This document shows positions 34,952 through 48,600 of a DNA stretch of 64,000 nucleotides, piece after piece (the stretch's first letter is position 1; each line of letters starts with the position of its first letter). The stretch is from assembly GCA_944470555.2 (NCBI GenBank), contig OX104134.1:103348701-103412700 (forward strand). Direction: 5' to 3'. The position numbers and the translations under genes are program-made. Source of the DNA: Heterobilharzia americana. Its lineage: Eukaryota; Platyhelminthes; Trematoda; Strigeidida; Schistosomatidae. The notes below the pieces were generated by a model that was not told the DNA's origin, did not search any database, and saw nothing but the letters and a program-made list of their open reading frames with translations.

Positions 34952-35768
34952 TCACCATGGACGTACTGACGGATATAATCTTAGTTTCGTCTGAATTCTC
35001 TGGAATTGACCTATTCCCTGGAGGTCATCGGATTGATTCGGAGCATGCAGACGATATTGTTCTGCTGGGGGAATACGGTGACAAGATGCGAGATCTTTTG
35101 AACGCGTTGAGCAGAAATCTGAGTATGTTTGCATGCGTTTTGTTGGTGTCTGTGAGATGCAATATGATACTGCATGACTGGGCTGCAACGTTTTCCAGTT
35201 TAATGATAAGGAGTGAAGTGATGAAATGTGTCGACCGCTTTGCTTACTTGGGGAGTGGTATCAACAGAATGGACTGGTTGTTGGTGAAATCTCACCTTGG
35301 ATACGGAAGGCCAGTTTGTCATTTGCACACTCGCTTCACCTGTGAAATATCTATGACTCATACATGACCATTGAAAGTAGAAGACATGAAGCGATTACAG
35401 GTTTTTGATCGTAGGTAGGCTTACTTGCGTGTTGTGGAATAATCGTGTGAGCAATGTTGAAGTCAGGGGAAGATTATCAGGCAAGTCGATTGGTAAGACT
35501 AGGAAACTTAGTCAACTGAGATGATTGGGACATGTGCTGCGCATGCTGAACCACCACCTACCACGACGTGCCATGCTAGCGGAAGCTGGATTAGGTTGGA
35601 AGAGGATTCAGGGTGGCCAGACTAAGACGTGACACCAGTCCATTAAGTCTCTTACTGTTGATCTGACCCGTGTTAGTAGATGTAGACTGCCTGGTTTGGA
35701 TCTCACTGGAATTGACCTGTTACCTGGAGGTCATCTGACGACCACGTCAAGTTAGAAGCTGTTCATCT
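34952..35768 (+). mobile_element. RTE remnant beside the microsatellite
   Basis: Plus-strand degraded RTE. At 34960-35290 it encodes SEHADDIVLLGEYGDKM (HADD in place of YADD) and DRFAYLGSGIN. From 35365 the C-terminal region follows in broken frames. The segment 35365-35697 is matched almost base for base by 61287-61619 on the opposite strand. After 35697 it switches to other RTE-like pieces (GIDLLPGGH; GACCACGTCAAG) and then the ATGT array. Confidence 0.8.
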
Positions 35769-36965
35769 AGTTGTATTTATGTATGTATGTATGTATGTAT
35801 GTATGTATGTATGTATGTATGTATGTATGTATGTATGTATGTATGTATGTATGTATGTATGTATGTATGTATGTATGTATGTATGTATGTATGTATGTAT
35901 GTATGTATGTATGTATGTATGTATGTATGTATGTATGTATGTATGTATGTATGTATGTATGTATGTATGTATGTATGTATGTATGTATGTATGTATGTAT
36001 GTATGTATGTATGTATGTATGTATGTATGTATGTATGTATGTATGTATGTATGTATGTATGTATGTATGTATGTATGTATGTATGTATGTATGTATGTAT
36101 GTATGTATGTATGTATGTATGTATGTATGTATGTATGTATGTATGTATGTATGTATGTATGTATGTATGTATGTATGTATGTATGTATGTATGTATGTAT
36201 GTATGTATGTATGTATGTATGTATGTATGTATGTATGTATGTATGTATGTATGTATGTATGTATGTATGTATGTATGTATGTATGTATGTATGTATGTAT
36301 GTATGTATGTATGTATGTATGTATGTATGTATGTATGTATGTATGTATGTATGTATGTATGTATGTATGTATGTATGTATGTATGTATGTATGTATGTAT
36401 GTATGTATGTATGTATGTATGTATGTATGTATGTATGTATGTATGTATGTATGTATGTATGTATGTATGTATGTATGTATGTATGTATGTATGTATGTAT
36501 GTATGTATGTATGTATGTATGTATGTATGTATGTATGTATGTATGTATGTATGTATGTATGTATGTATGTATGTATGTATGTATGTATGTATGTATGTAT
36601 GTATGTATGTATGTATGTATGTATGTATGTATGTATGTATGTATGTATGTATGTATGTATGTATGTATGTATGTATGTATGTATGTATGTATGTATGTAT
36701 GTATGTATGTATGTATGTATGTATGTATGTATGTATGTATGTATGTATGTATGTATGTATGTATGTATGTATGTATGTATGTATGTATGTATGTATGTAT
36801 GTATGTATGTATGTATGTATGTATGTATGTATGTATGTATGTATGTATGTATGTATGTATGTATGTATGTATGTATGTATGTATGTATGTAGTATGTATG
36901 TATGTATGTATGTATGTATGTATGTATGTATGTATGTATGTATGTATGTATGTATGTATGTATGT
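35769..36965. repeat. (ATGT)n microsatellite, about 1.19 kb
   Basis: Nearly 300 consecutive tetranucleotide units. The only interruption I see is a one-base loss at about 36891, which shifts the register. The array begins inside RTE debris and ends at a TGTTTTTGTCAG junction. It is open in several frames on both strands only because the unit contains no stop. Confidence 0.98.
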
Positions 36966-39729
36966 GTTTTTGTCAGTAACTATCAAAAGTTTTTCGAATC
37001 ACCTTTGATACCAGTCTGTAATTGCTTGTTTGGTTGCGTTTTGCATATTCCTAGTCGCTTCAGTACTTATCATCTGAAGAGTTTGTGTAATGCACGCTCC
37101 AACAGATGTATTCAGGATTGCTTTTATGACTCACGTTTCTAATCAACTTTTTCGATTGTATTGATAACTGATCGTGTACATTGAGCGGAACCATTGTGGG
37201 ATTTCTGTAGCCAGCAGTTATCTTTATCTGCTAGGTGCAAGTAATATTGCCGATGTGCTCCGAGTAAAAATCTGTAGTTAAAACACTGATGACGTTGAAT
37301 GAAAATTTATCTACTTGTAAGATGCTGAAGGTAATTTGTTCAATACAGTGCTTTTTAAAAAAAGACGTCGTTTACGTCAAGCAAAACAATAGGTGAACAG
37401 CATTAGAATGAATCGTTAAATGTTGTTTACGAATCACATGTACGTCTTTAACCAATCGGAAAACGGATACAACTTGACAGGTTTGTTAAATAGGTGGAAT
37501 TTCAACTAATTTATTATCTTCTACATTCACTGAAAGTAATGAACAACCATTGAGTGAGAAGTGTGAAAGTCTAGGTCAAAGAAAATCTATGTTGTGAACC
37601 TGGTTAATTTGAAGTAGTCGCCTTGTTTATTATGCTAATGTAGCCGTTGCCTGTGGTGTGCTACGTATACTGTGTAGTGGGATTAAGTATGAATATAGCC
37701 TAACTTTTATGGTACAGAAAAGCAGTAATTCATTAATTGCTAACTGGAGGTGTTGAATTTTTACTTAGACACTCAACTTTCGTTCCGTGGTTCATGAGTT
37801 CTAACGGGGCCCCACCTAATTCGAGATGCAGAGTATCATAAAATTCTCACTGTATACATGTGGCTTATAAACTTGTTCATGAAAACCTGTATTAAGTTGA
37901 GTTGGTCCAAGCGATATGGGAAAATTTACTTTGTGATCTTCCTTGAATTGCCTCACACTCAATCCGTCCTAATGTCAGATGGTTAGTTTTAGTTTAAGAC
38001 GTATACAAGGCTTATGTGTACTGTTCCGGTCCGTAACTCTTATCTTTTTAAAAGGTTCTCTTGTAGAGAATGCACCAAGCGTGATCCATCGTAGCTTATA
38101 CTTTTCTTCTGATCCTTCTTGATTACCTCGTGTTTTACTGATTTCCAGGAAACCCCTTCGCCTCACCTTTTACATAAGGAAACTCAGATTGTCTGATATA
38201 ACTCAGCCGCTACTCTCACGTTTTTGTTGATTCCTGTTTTTTGCTTATACTTATGGTTCCCATGTGTTTGCACCTCTCTCTATGTCTGCCTTCAGGGAAG
38301 ACAGAAAGCATATATTAAACTTCATGCGCGCACAGTCATATACAAAAATTTAACCGTACCTTATTTGGCTTATGTATTGTGTGAAAAAAAATCATGGAAG
38401 AAATAGTTTTATCAATCAACTTTGTAGTAGCGAACAATTATTCTGAACTGGAAGTCATTAGACCTTTCAAAATTCATATTATTCAGTGTTATGTATTGTT
38501 AAACAGAATCTTTAATAATATATATCTGCGAAGTGTTGTGTAACAAGTAAACTAATGCAGTGTTACATGCTGAGAATTCTGCACTGTTAACAAAATTATG
38601 GTTCAGAATAAAGGAAATATATTATTTCTATAACGTATTAGAAGATGAAGATTATCTGGAAATGTGATATATTTGCGCGATACATTTCGAACAATCCGAT
38701 CACACACTCACTTGTCAAGTCAGTTTATATTTATAAATGAAAAAATCAAAGGTCAAATATAATGAATATGAAAAGGATCATGACACCAGTCTTGATAATA
38801 TAATCAGATTAGGATTCCCAAAGTAAATTAAGTCAGACAACAAATTGTACACACTATAGGGGCTTAAATTTACGAATAGGCTAACGCCTCAGGGAATTTC
38901 AGTTTGCGCCCCTGGCTGTTACTATATAATATCGTAAATGCTGTTTTCGTATTAACCTTATGATTCATTCCGATAATATGTTTTGTTATAGATGAAGATG
39001 GATTTCTCTCACTTGCCTTTATCAAAGTTTGTGTTAAATTGGTTTTCAAGACATTTAGGTATATGTTCACCCACTGTAGTCTACATAGCACGACTACTCC
39101 CCATGTATATGTGCCCATACATACATTTAAATTGGCATACTCCGTTGGAATGCAACATAATCATTTATGCGAGGTTGAGATTTGTGACGAACCAGGTGTT
39201 TTGTTGTCTCAACAATAATAAACTGAGCTGCATAGTCTGTTTTACTGATAACAGATTTTAATCTCTGTTTCACTATCACACTACTTGTTTCCCATCTGTA
39301 TGGTACTTTAAGAAATACATCCTTCTTCGAGGCCGAGAAAATTATAGGCTTTGGAGTTGTTCGAAATGTATTGCGCAAATACATCACATTTTTCGGACAA
39401 TCTTTGTCTTATAACGTTACCGAAATTTATTAAGGGGACTAATAGACTAGATGGTTTGAAAAAACTTGGGCACCGAGTTAGTATGATTCTTCACATAAAG
39501 TGTATTTTTACTTGTGTAGTCCCGTGTAGTATATTAGAGCAAATAACAAAATAAACAAATATTTTGTATGTTTTGCAACATAACGCTGATCGTATTTGTT
39601 CATCATAACACTTTTTCTAAATCTTCGTTTTGTTGAATCTTTACACATGAATTTGGTTGCGAAGGTATTAATTTCAAGAGATCGTAATTTATGAAACACT
39701 AGGAATCATTTTTATTTATTTTTATGTAG
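36966..39729. other. non-repetitive AT-rich stretch before TM9SF exon
   Basis: If the gene were collinear, this would be the intron before 39730. The expected preceding exon (FAMLG to STALA) is not here; it is at 59421-59578 on the other strand. No repeat family or coding frame was recognised. Confidence 0.4.
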
Positions 39730-40991
39730 ACTGGATTGCTTTTCCCTGGGATTGTTCTAATATTCGGTTTAGTGTTGAACACATTTATCTGGTACAAAGG
39801 GTCTTCTGCTGCTGTTTCATTTGCTACATTGATTGCGTTGCTCTCTTTGTGGTTGGGGATTTCGCTACCACTAATTTACGTTGGATTTTTCTTTGGGTAT
39901 CGAAAACGTGGTTATGAACAACCTATTAGAACAAATCAAATACCTTAGAGCGGTTCCAGACCAAAATTTTTGTCAAAGTTTGTTACTAACGTGAGTTACT
40001 ATGTCACTAAAAATGTCAAAATTACATAATCAAGCTTTGCATTAATACTGTCATTCATTAGAAGGCTATTTGCTTTGCTTTTTTCTCTTTAGTTAGAAAA
40101 GCACTAAGGGCACTGAAAGTCGAAATAAAATTTGAAATTCACTCACTACCTACGTGGACATTTTTGCAGTAAGCCGTAGCTGTTGTATAATGGGTACCAA
40201 AACGTCGCTAGTTGGAGCGGGGTGCGAATATCGTGCCGCATTGGTTAGAAGTCGAGGGCCTAGACCAATATACCACAGCTTCGCTTCAGTGAAAGTCTTG
40301 TGCGTTAAGCATATCAGTATTTTCCGAATCATATTCTAAACTGCATAAAACAGCTGTGAAGAATAATGTTTTACTGCAATAGTGCATTCACGTTAGTCGG
40401 TCTAAATAAAAAACAAACACAAATCACTGTAGTAGCAAACAGAGGAGTGTTCCAATACAGGTTACCATACTTAGCAATAACATACAAAAAAGAGGTGAAT
40501 ATAAAAAGAATGATGTTGAAATAGGTGTCTTCGATGCGAGTCATTTATAAAGTGACAGTTATTAAGCGTTTGAAAATTTCGAAGATGATGAGGAGTGCGT
40601 ACTCGTCTGGCATATTGTGGCCAGTTTTGGGTCGTATAATCAAGCATTTTCAAGCAGGAAGCCTAGACCTCTTTACACGCCGGATAAGCTATGATTAGAC
40701 ACTTGTAACTGATAGGGATGAATGCTTATTATCTATATTTGTTAAAACTACCTGTTAAAAATTTGCATTCATTTTCCGTGTTTATTTTTCACCTTTTGTA
40801 CACCGCATGTTCCTGCCTCTTTCAATGAAAGTACTTTCTACTGATTATCCTTTTATATAAGTTTAAAACTTGGGCCCTGTGGTCGAGTGTAATTCCATTT
40901 TAGTCTGTTTATTAGAAATATCATACAGTGAAACAGTAGCATTTACTGGATAACGTCTCGGACATAATTTATTGTCCATATTCATATCAGG

Positions 40992-41073
<82 letters not shown>

Positions 41074-41375
41074 CTAACCGCTACTTTGCTAATAACGAAA
41101 TGTTTAAATACGGTCATCTATTAAGAAGGCCACTTTCCAAACTGACTATATGATAATAATACTGTCTATGATTACTTTCATTTTAGACATCTGATTTAAT
41201 GCTATGCGCTCTTAACTATGAGAACGCGAAAAAGAATGCTTAATATCGATCACGTTTTTTGCTCAAGTGATGCGGCGCGCCACATACCTCACTTTGGAAA
41301 AGAAAACATCTGTCTGCACGCAAAACTTTTTCTTCTGCCTCTTCTTTGTTCAACAAATGACCCCGCAGAGTAGGA

Positions 41376-41427
<52 letters not shown>

Positions 41428-44400
41428 GATCCGCCAAGTAGTTTCTTTACTAGCTTGACCTTTTGATAAAGAATAGTTCTGCTAATCATCGTTTCTTCTT
41501 TAACTGTATTAGATATCATCGATCTCACATGGTGTTTGCTTACTCTGATTATCCAGAACGTAAACGGAGTTTACACATAAGATACCTTCGTGCAATTTAT
41601 GCATTCTCCTATGAGAAGTCCATACGATGCAGATGAAAATTCACTAAAGCAGTCTTATGAGTGAAAACTGTGTTTCATTCAATTCTATAGTTGAACTGAC
41701 AATTCACTTTAGACAGTAATTCATCCGTCGTCAACTTGGTGGCTAGCGGTGGAATCCAGACCGCACGTTTCGTCCTATTTGGGACTTTTCACCTGGATGT
41801 ACTTGCACTCCACTGAGACTAGAATCCAGCATTCATCGCTTTCAATGCCAAAGCATTTTCCACTAGGCTAATAGAGAAAAAGAGCCTTCTCCCACAAGTA
41901 CAATAAATAATGATTAAAGAAGTTGGTGATAGACTACAGTTCAAGTCCCACACCCACAGCAGCAACCGAAGGACGAAACTACAAAGGACATCTCATCAGT
42001 CAGTCATCAGGACAAAATGGGAGACATTAAGCAACGTCACTGAAGAAACCTGCGTGGAAGAACACTGGAACTCTTTGAAGGAGATGTGGGAAGTAACCTT
42101 CATAACGTGTTAGGATGGAAGTACAAACAAGACAGGACAAAGATTGGATCTTGACGGACACATGGAAGCTGATAGAGCAAGGAGGGGAAGATGGTGAAGC
42201 AGAAGATGAACCAGTGCAAGGATGCAAAACGAAAAAGGAACTGAGTACAACGTATAAAACGCTGGACAAAGAAGTAAAGAAGAGTGCGAGGAAAGACAGA
42301 AGACACTTCTACGTCACACTGTCAAGTGAAGCAGAACAGACTGCAGGTAAGAGCTATGGAGAGCTGACAACACTGTATCAAATAACCAGGTTACTATCCG
42401 GGGAGAGATAAACTCAGATAAACCCAATGAGAGATAGTGAAGGAAACCTAGTTACCAAAGAGGAAAAACAAAGGGCTGACCACTTCAAAAAGCTCTTGAA
42501 TCGACCACCGCCACCTGCAACTCGTTCAGAAATACCACCAGCAACGGCAGAACTACCAGTAAGCACAGGTCTTCCGACGAAAGCAGAAGTCCTGAATGCT
42601 ATAGAACTGCTGAAATTCCGGAAAGCAGCAGGACCAGATGAAATTCCGCCAGAAGCACTGAAAACAGATGCTGAGACAACAGCGGACATGATCAGACCAC
42701 TATTGCAGAAGGTTCGGAAGGAAGGGAAGGTACTTGGCGATTGGAAGAAGGGCTACCTTGTCAAACTCCCGAAGAAGGGAGACCTAAGTCTTTGCAAGAA
42801 CTGGAGCGGAATCATACTCCTGTCCACCCAAAGCAAGCAAAATATTAAGCCGCATCATCCTGGAAAGACTGGAGGATGCACTGGATTCAAAACTGCGACT
42901 GGGACAGGCAGGCTGGATTCAGGAAGTACAAATCATGTGCGGACCAAATTGCAACGATACACTACGCATCATCATAGAACAGAGTATAGAATGGCAATCA
43001 ACCCTCTACCTCAACTTCATCGACTTTGAGAAGGCCTTCGACAGCGTCGACCGACAAGTAATTTGACAACTGCTTCAACATTACGGAATACCACAAACCT
43101 TTATCAACCTCATTCAACAACTATATGAAGACTCCACATGGCAAGTAATTCACAATGGGAAGCTAGCTCAGTGATGCCTTTGAAGTGAAGACAGGAGTGA
43201 AACAAGGCTGTCTACTATCACCGATGATCTTCCTGATTGTGGTCGACTGGATCATGCAGCAAACTGTGAGGAGCTGTGGGAAGAGGGGTATATGTTGGCT
43301 GGACCGGGGAAAAAATCCCAGGAGATTTGGATTTCGCCGATGATGATTTATGTCTCATGTCTTGTCGCACAAAGTCGAAGATCTACAGGCAAAGCCAATA
43401 AGTTGACAGAAGAGGCAGGGAAGCGAAGACGGGACTTCAAGTGAACGTAGAGAAGAAAGAGGTGATGAAGATACCCAACCACTATTACCACCAACAACAA
43501 ACACGAATCACCCTTAACGGGAGGAACATATAGGAAGTAGTCTCTTTCACCTACCTAGCTAGGTAAGCGTTTCTAACAAACTACAGACATTCATCAACAA
43601 CTGCCACCTACGCTCGATAGTCAAGATCAGATGGTCAGATAGAATAAGCAACAAGGAACTCTGGCTGGCTGGCTGGCAGCGAACCAACCAAGAACCTATC
43701 ACTGAACAAATATGCAGAAGAAAGTGGAGATGGGTTGGATTGGACATCCACTGAGAAGACAGTTTGGGAAACATCACGCGCCAGGCGCTCGAGAAGAACG
43801 CTCATGGAAAACGATTAGTTAGGCGTCCGAGGCGAGTGATGCATGGAGGAGATCATGTGAAGAAGAAATGAAAGCTCGTGGGCAGTCGTGGAGCCAGGTT
43901 GAAAAGAATGCAGAAAACAGAGTGCAATAGAGGCGTGCTACTGAAGCCCTATGTTCCACTAGGAACCCAAGGGTAAAGTAGATAAATAAAATTCGTCCTG
44001 AGTATTTACATTGTCTAAATAACTTATCTGGCTTGCGTAACTTGTTACTTAGTTTTTGATAGTGTCTTGTAATGTGCCTGAGTTTTCCAAATAGTTTATG
44101 TTTGTGATACTATTTTACAGAGATAACACCTGTTATTGTGTTTAAAAAGTTATCAGCTATAACCGTGTTAAATTGAAGGTAAATTAATTGGAAAACTATT
44201 CGGATTGAAAAAGTGTTTTTATTTGGATCAACCAGGTCGATGTGTCCTCTTATCCAGCAATAGTCAAGTAGATTTAACAAGGATTTCTCCGCTTTTATGT
44301 GTATGACATGACAGTTGAAGCTTCAAAGCCATGAAGATTTTTCGTGACTCAAAATTCACTGAGCAGCCTTGTGCATGTCCACGCAGTAGGCAAGGAGCCA

Positions 44401-45530
44401 CACGTGTTACACGAAGACTAATGTTGCCACCTATCTGTTCCAACCTCATTAGGTAGGTATGGAATCGGATCGATGATCCAGTGGTCGGAATCAAGTGCCT
44501 AGAATAACGAGCCAAACTCCCTACGGATAGTAATCTATATGACTACCAATGTGTCAATGGCAACATCAAGAATTCGTTGTAAATGTTGAATGTAGCATCA
44601 TAATTTAGGGATGGGTAAGAAAAATCGATTGGTTAAATTCCGCTCAAAACTAGTTGATGTATACCTTCAGGTTTTGTGTGAAATAGATTAGTTGTATACT
44701 GGTGAAAGTATCTGAGGACATTGGTCAAAAGATGGAACCACATGGCAAGCATAAATTTTCTTGTAACTGAGCGTATGAATTAACTGACTGATATGACCTG
44801 AAAACTAAACTTATTGCTACTCCATTTAAACGCACATTTATATTGGCTTCAGTTTTTGTCCCTCCAGCATTTTGACCGTTTTAGTTTCCTATTATATCTA
44901 GTCTCGTTTTAATTCTCTTACCCTATACTATCTCTGAATTTTGTGGACTGAAATGATCTACTATTCTTGTGATTCATCGTCGAAGTTTGTAGCAGCGAAT
45001 ACTGGTTGCTCTTTTATCACCTTCATAGGTGGATACATCGATTTTGGTTTGATTTGAAAGCCTCTTAGTGTTAGGATACTGCTTGTGAAATCATTCACTT
45101 GCGCTCAATTTCTGCGTGCACTCATTGCGGAGCATGACAACGTACTTACCCAGTAGGCTAACCTAGATACCTCATCAGTTCAGTTTTGATAACTTCCATA
45201 TAAAATGTTTTAAGTAGTTTTCGACATTTAAAGCCTTTCTTATATGAATATAAAATATTGCAGAGTTCATATGTTAATTTGTATTGTTGCGAAAACCTTG
45301 TAGCTTTTTTAAACTTTATTTTCGTTTCTTTTTGCTGATGGTGTGCAAAACATGATCAAACTCGATTATCTGTATGTTTACCCTGGATGTCTGTATCTTA
45401 GATCAAATAAAATCTAGATATGACATAATACTGTTGTTTTCGACGCAAACAGCCTAACATATCCAAGTGTAAATATAATTTTATGTGCTTTTTGTCCTCC
45501 TAACTTTTCTTATTAATCCCTTTATTTTTC

Positions 45531-45624
<94 letters not shown>

Positions 45625-48600
45625 GATACTGCCGCGGTCCAAATTTTCATTTCATCTTCAAACATCGCCTAGTATCAATATCAGTCTTCCAAACCACGTC
45701 TGTCTCAGAAAGTCAAATGATAATAATAATTACTATAATAATGCCACTGCTCAATTGGTTGGCTTAATTATTAATTTCCAGAGCCTTCTATCATACCAAC
45801 TTCCTTGGTGAATTCATACTAGTTTGTTTTACTGCTATGTTCGCGTCGTTATAAATTCTTTTTGTTTTTAGAAAGAAAACTGTTTCATTTGATATTAATT
45901 CGTTTGTTGCAGAGGTTTAGACAAATGGGGCATACAATTTTGGTCGAATTTTGTATACATCTGTCTTATGTAAGGCAGCAACGCCTTTGATCCAACAAAG
46001 AACGTATTATCACTCTTGTATATGCAGTTGACAAACTTTTTGTCCCATATACTTATTGTAAACTGTGGTTTGTGGTACAGGATTTATTTTTTTAAAAAAA
46101 ATTGTTTTTCAGCTTGTTGTTTTTAGTAGTAATTTTCGCGCTAACTAAAACCGTTGCACAATAACTGTGTTGTTAGTATTGGAATTGAATATCCTTTAAG
46201 CTAACCTATTTTGACACCTGACATTTATACTTGGATTATTAATCGTATTTAAATACATTCAAATGTTTTTTCACTTTTGCACAAAATGACGTCTAGCACA
46301 CTTTACTCCGGAGCTCTTCCGTTCGGTGCAGTCTTTATTGAAGTCTTCTTCATCTATAACGTAAGTTAGTTGTCGCATACTTTACACTAAATATTTCGAT
46401 AAAAGGTATTAGTGTTAATTCCAAAGGTGTATCTAGTACAGTTTTGTACGGACCTAGCATTGTTCGAATGTGGGGTTGAAAACATGATGTTTACCACCTG
46501 AAAGTGGGTTGATCGGGTATTTCACTGTTAAGGCGGATGAAACCGTTTTCCGAAACAGAGGTTCAATCGATGACTAACGTTTGTGCACACAATTTCTGAC
46601 TCAAGAATTTTCAACTTACGGTTCATAGATTGTGTCCTATAGAGCTGTTTAGATGGCATCACACTCTGAATCTGTAAGATAGCTTTTATCGGTCCTTATG
46701 CAGTGTTTATGCATAAATGAAGATATCTTGTTGATTAGCAACTCCATAGTTTTAATCTGATTTTACAGATGTACCCTTTATGTGCTTTATTCATGTATCT
46801 TGACTTGTATGTCACCAACGTATTTTACTGTAATATGAAGTGAAATATACTTTGATTTCTATATCTACCTTCTATCTGTGAAAGTTTTTGTGAGTTTGTT
46901 GGTAAGTCTTGTAACAGGAGTACCATATGTTTCATTTATGTAGAAGTAAATCTTGGGCAGTGTGGTAGATTGTAATTCCATTTTAGTCTGTTTATCTGAA
47001 ATGTCACACAGTGAAAGAGAATCATTTACTGGGTAACGTTTCGGACGCATTTTGTTGTCCATATTCATATCATATGATATGAATAATATGTACAATAAAC
47101 TATTTCCGAAAGTTATCCAGTAAATGATACTGTTTCACTGTGACATTTCTAATAAACAGACTGAAATGGAATCATCGTCTACCACAGTTCCCAACTTTTA
47201 CTCCCATATTAGTGAAGTGAAATAGTTTCATTATCAAATTAGAAACTCACTAAGTCTCACTTTGCTAACTTCGCACACAATATAGGACGGTGTTGTCCCA
47301 TTTTCCCCACTCATTTTCAACAAGCGCAAAAAGAAGGAAATTCGTATGTTTGGTCTGATAAGGTGAACATTATTTTATCATGATTTTATGACTGATCTTA
47401 ATATTTAAATGATCATTCTTTTGCTATTTCCTTCCCCCCCTCACTTAAACAATAGGCTATTTGGGAGAGTCAATTCTACTACTTATTCGGATTTCTGTTC
47501 GTTGTATTCATAATATTAATCATTTGTTGTGCTCAAGTTGCAATTGTGTCCACATACTTCCAATTATGTAATGAGGTAAGATATGATAGTGAAATGTTGC
47601 CTATTGCCTACCATAAGTTATAACGACTCATCATTAGACAGCTGATTTTAATAAGGTTAGAAAGTCACTTTGAACGACATTGCGGACGTGTTGTCAGTTA
47701 AGTCAGATTATTTAGTTGACTCGGTTACCTCTGGTACATTTTCTTTCTGAACTAAGTTTTTCCTCCAACCTAAATTCTAATCCACATACTTACCAAATCG
47801 TCTATTGTTGAAACTATGTAAGCATAATATGGGTTGAAGTTATATCACAATGACAGTTAAAGGTAACCTTTAGTCGGAAGGAACGAAAACATTTGGTCTA
47901 TATTGGCATGTATGCACAGGGTGGTTTACTCAGATTATCGCTGAATATCTATGTAAAAGTATAATACTTTCGAAAACTTTGGACAATTATAACTTCTGAT
48001 TAACTGTGTATGGATATATTGATCTCTCTGTGTGTTGAAGTCTAGTGTTTTTATTTAAGCGGACCAATGATCTTTCATCAGTGAACAGTTTCTTGAAAAC
48101 GATGGTAATAAATCATCGCATAGTTTCCCAACAATAAAATGGAATGAAATTGATCTGTAAAAATATACAATCGGTCACAAACAAGAAAGCTAATTTATAG
48201 ATTATCCATAGATATTTACCTGTTACTTTGTCTGAGTCAAATCTAATTCCTTGACCTCTCGCCAAACAAACCAACAATGAAAAAGAACATCAATAAGCGT
48301 AAAGCAGAAGAGTGGACTAATCAGATCAAGAAAAGCTTCATCACTTCAGTCAAGCAAACATATCAACCAATCAAATCCGAGCGACTTTCCTGAGGTTATT
48401 AGAACTTATAAGACTGAATAGTCACAACGAAGCTACCTCAATTTACCGCCTGTGAACTGGAAAGTTGATCAACGACTTATCTCTTACACTCTCTTCAGAG
48501 AAAATTAAAGGCAAGCAGTCAATCGATCAAGTTAGAATTAAACAAGGTGGCATGTTGTAAATATCCATGCATAACCCATTATTCACTCTCTTGTGGAGCT

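Noticed and set aside
35763..37142. Long ORFs on both strands made of repeated Tyr-Val-Cys-Met or Ile-His-Thr-Tyr units
   Set aside because: They are simple translations of the ATGT microsatellite, whose unit has no stop codon; there is no non-repeat protein attached.
41240..41528. Tyr-Ile repeat ORFs
   Set aside because: Artefacts of the AT dinucleotide array.
45485..45811. Leucine-rich 108-residue ORF resembling a signal or membrane segment
   Set aside because: The leucines come from the ATT array; nothing around it resembles a gene, and it lies in a TM9SF intron.
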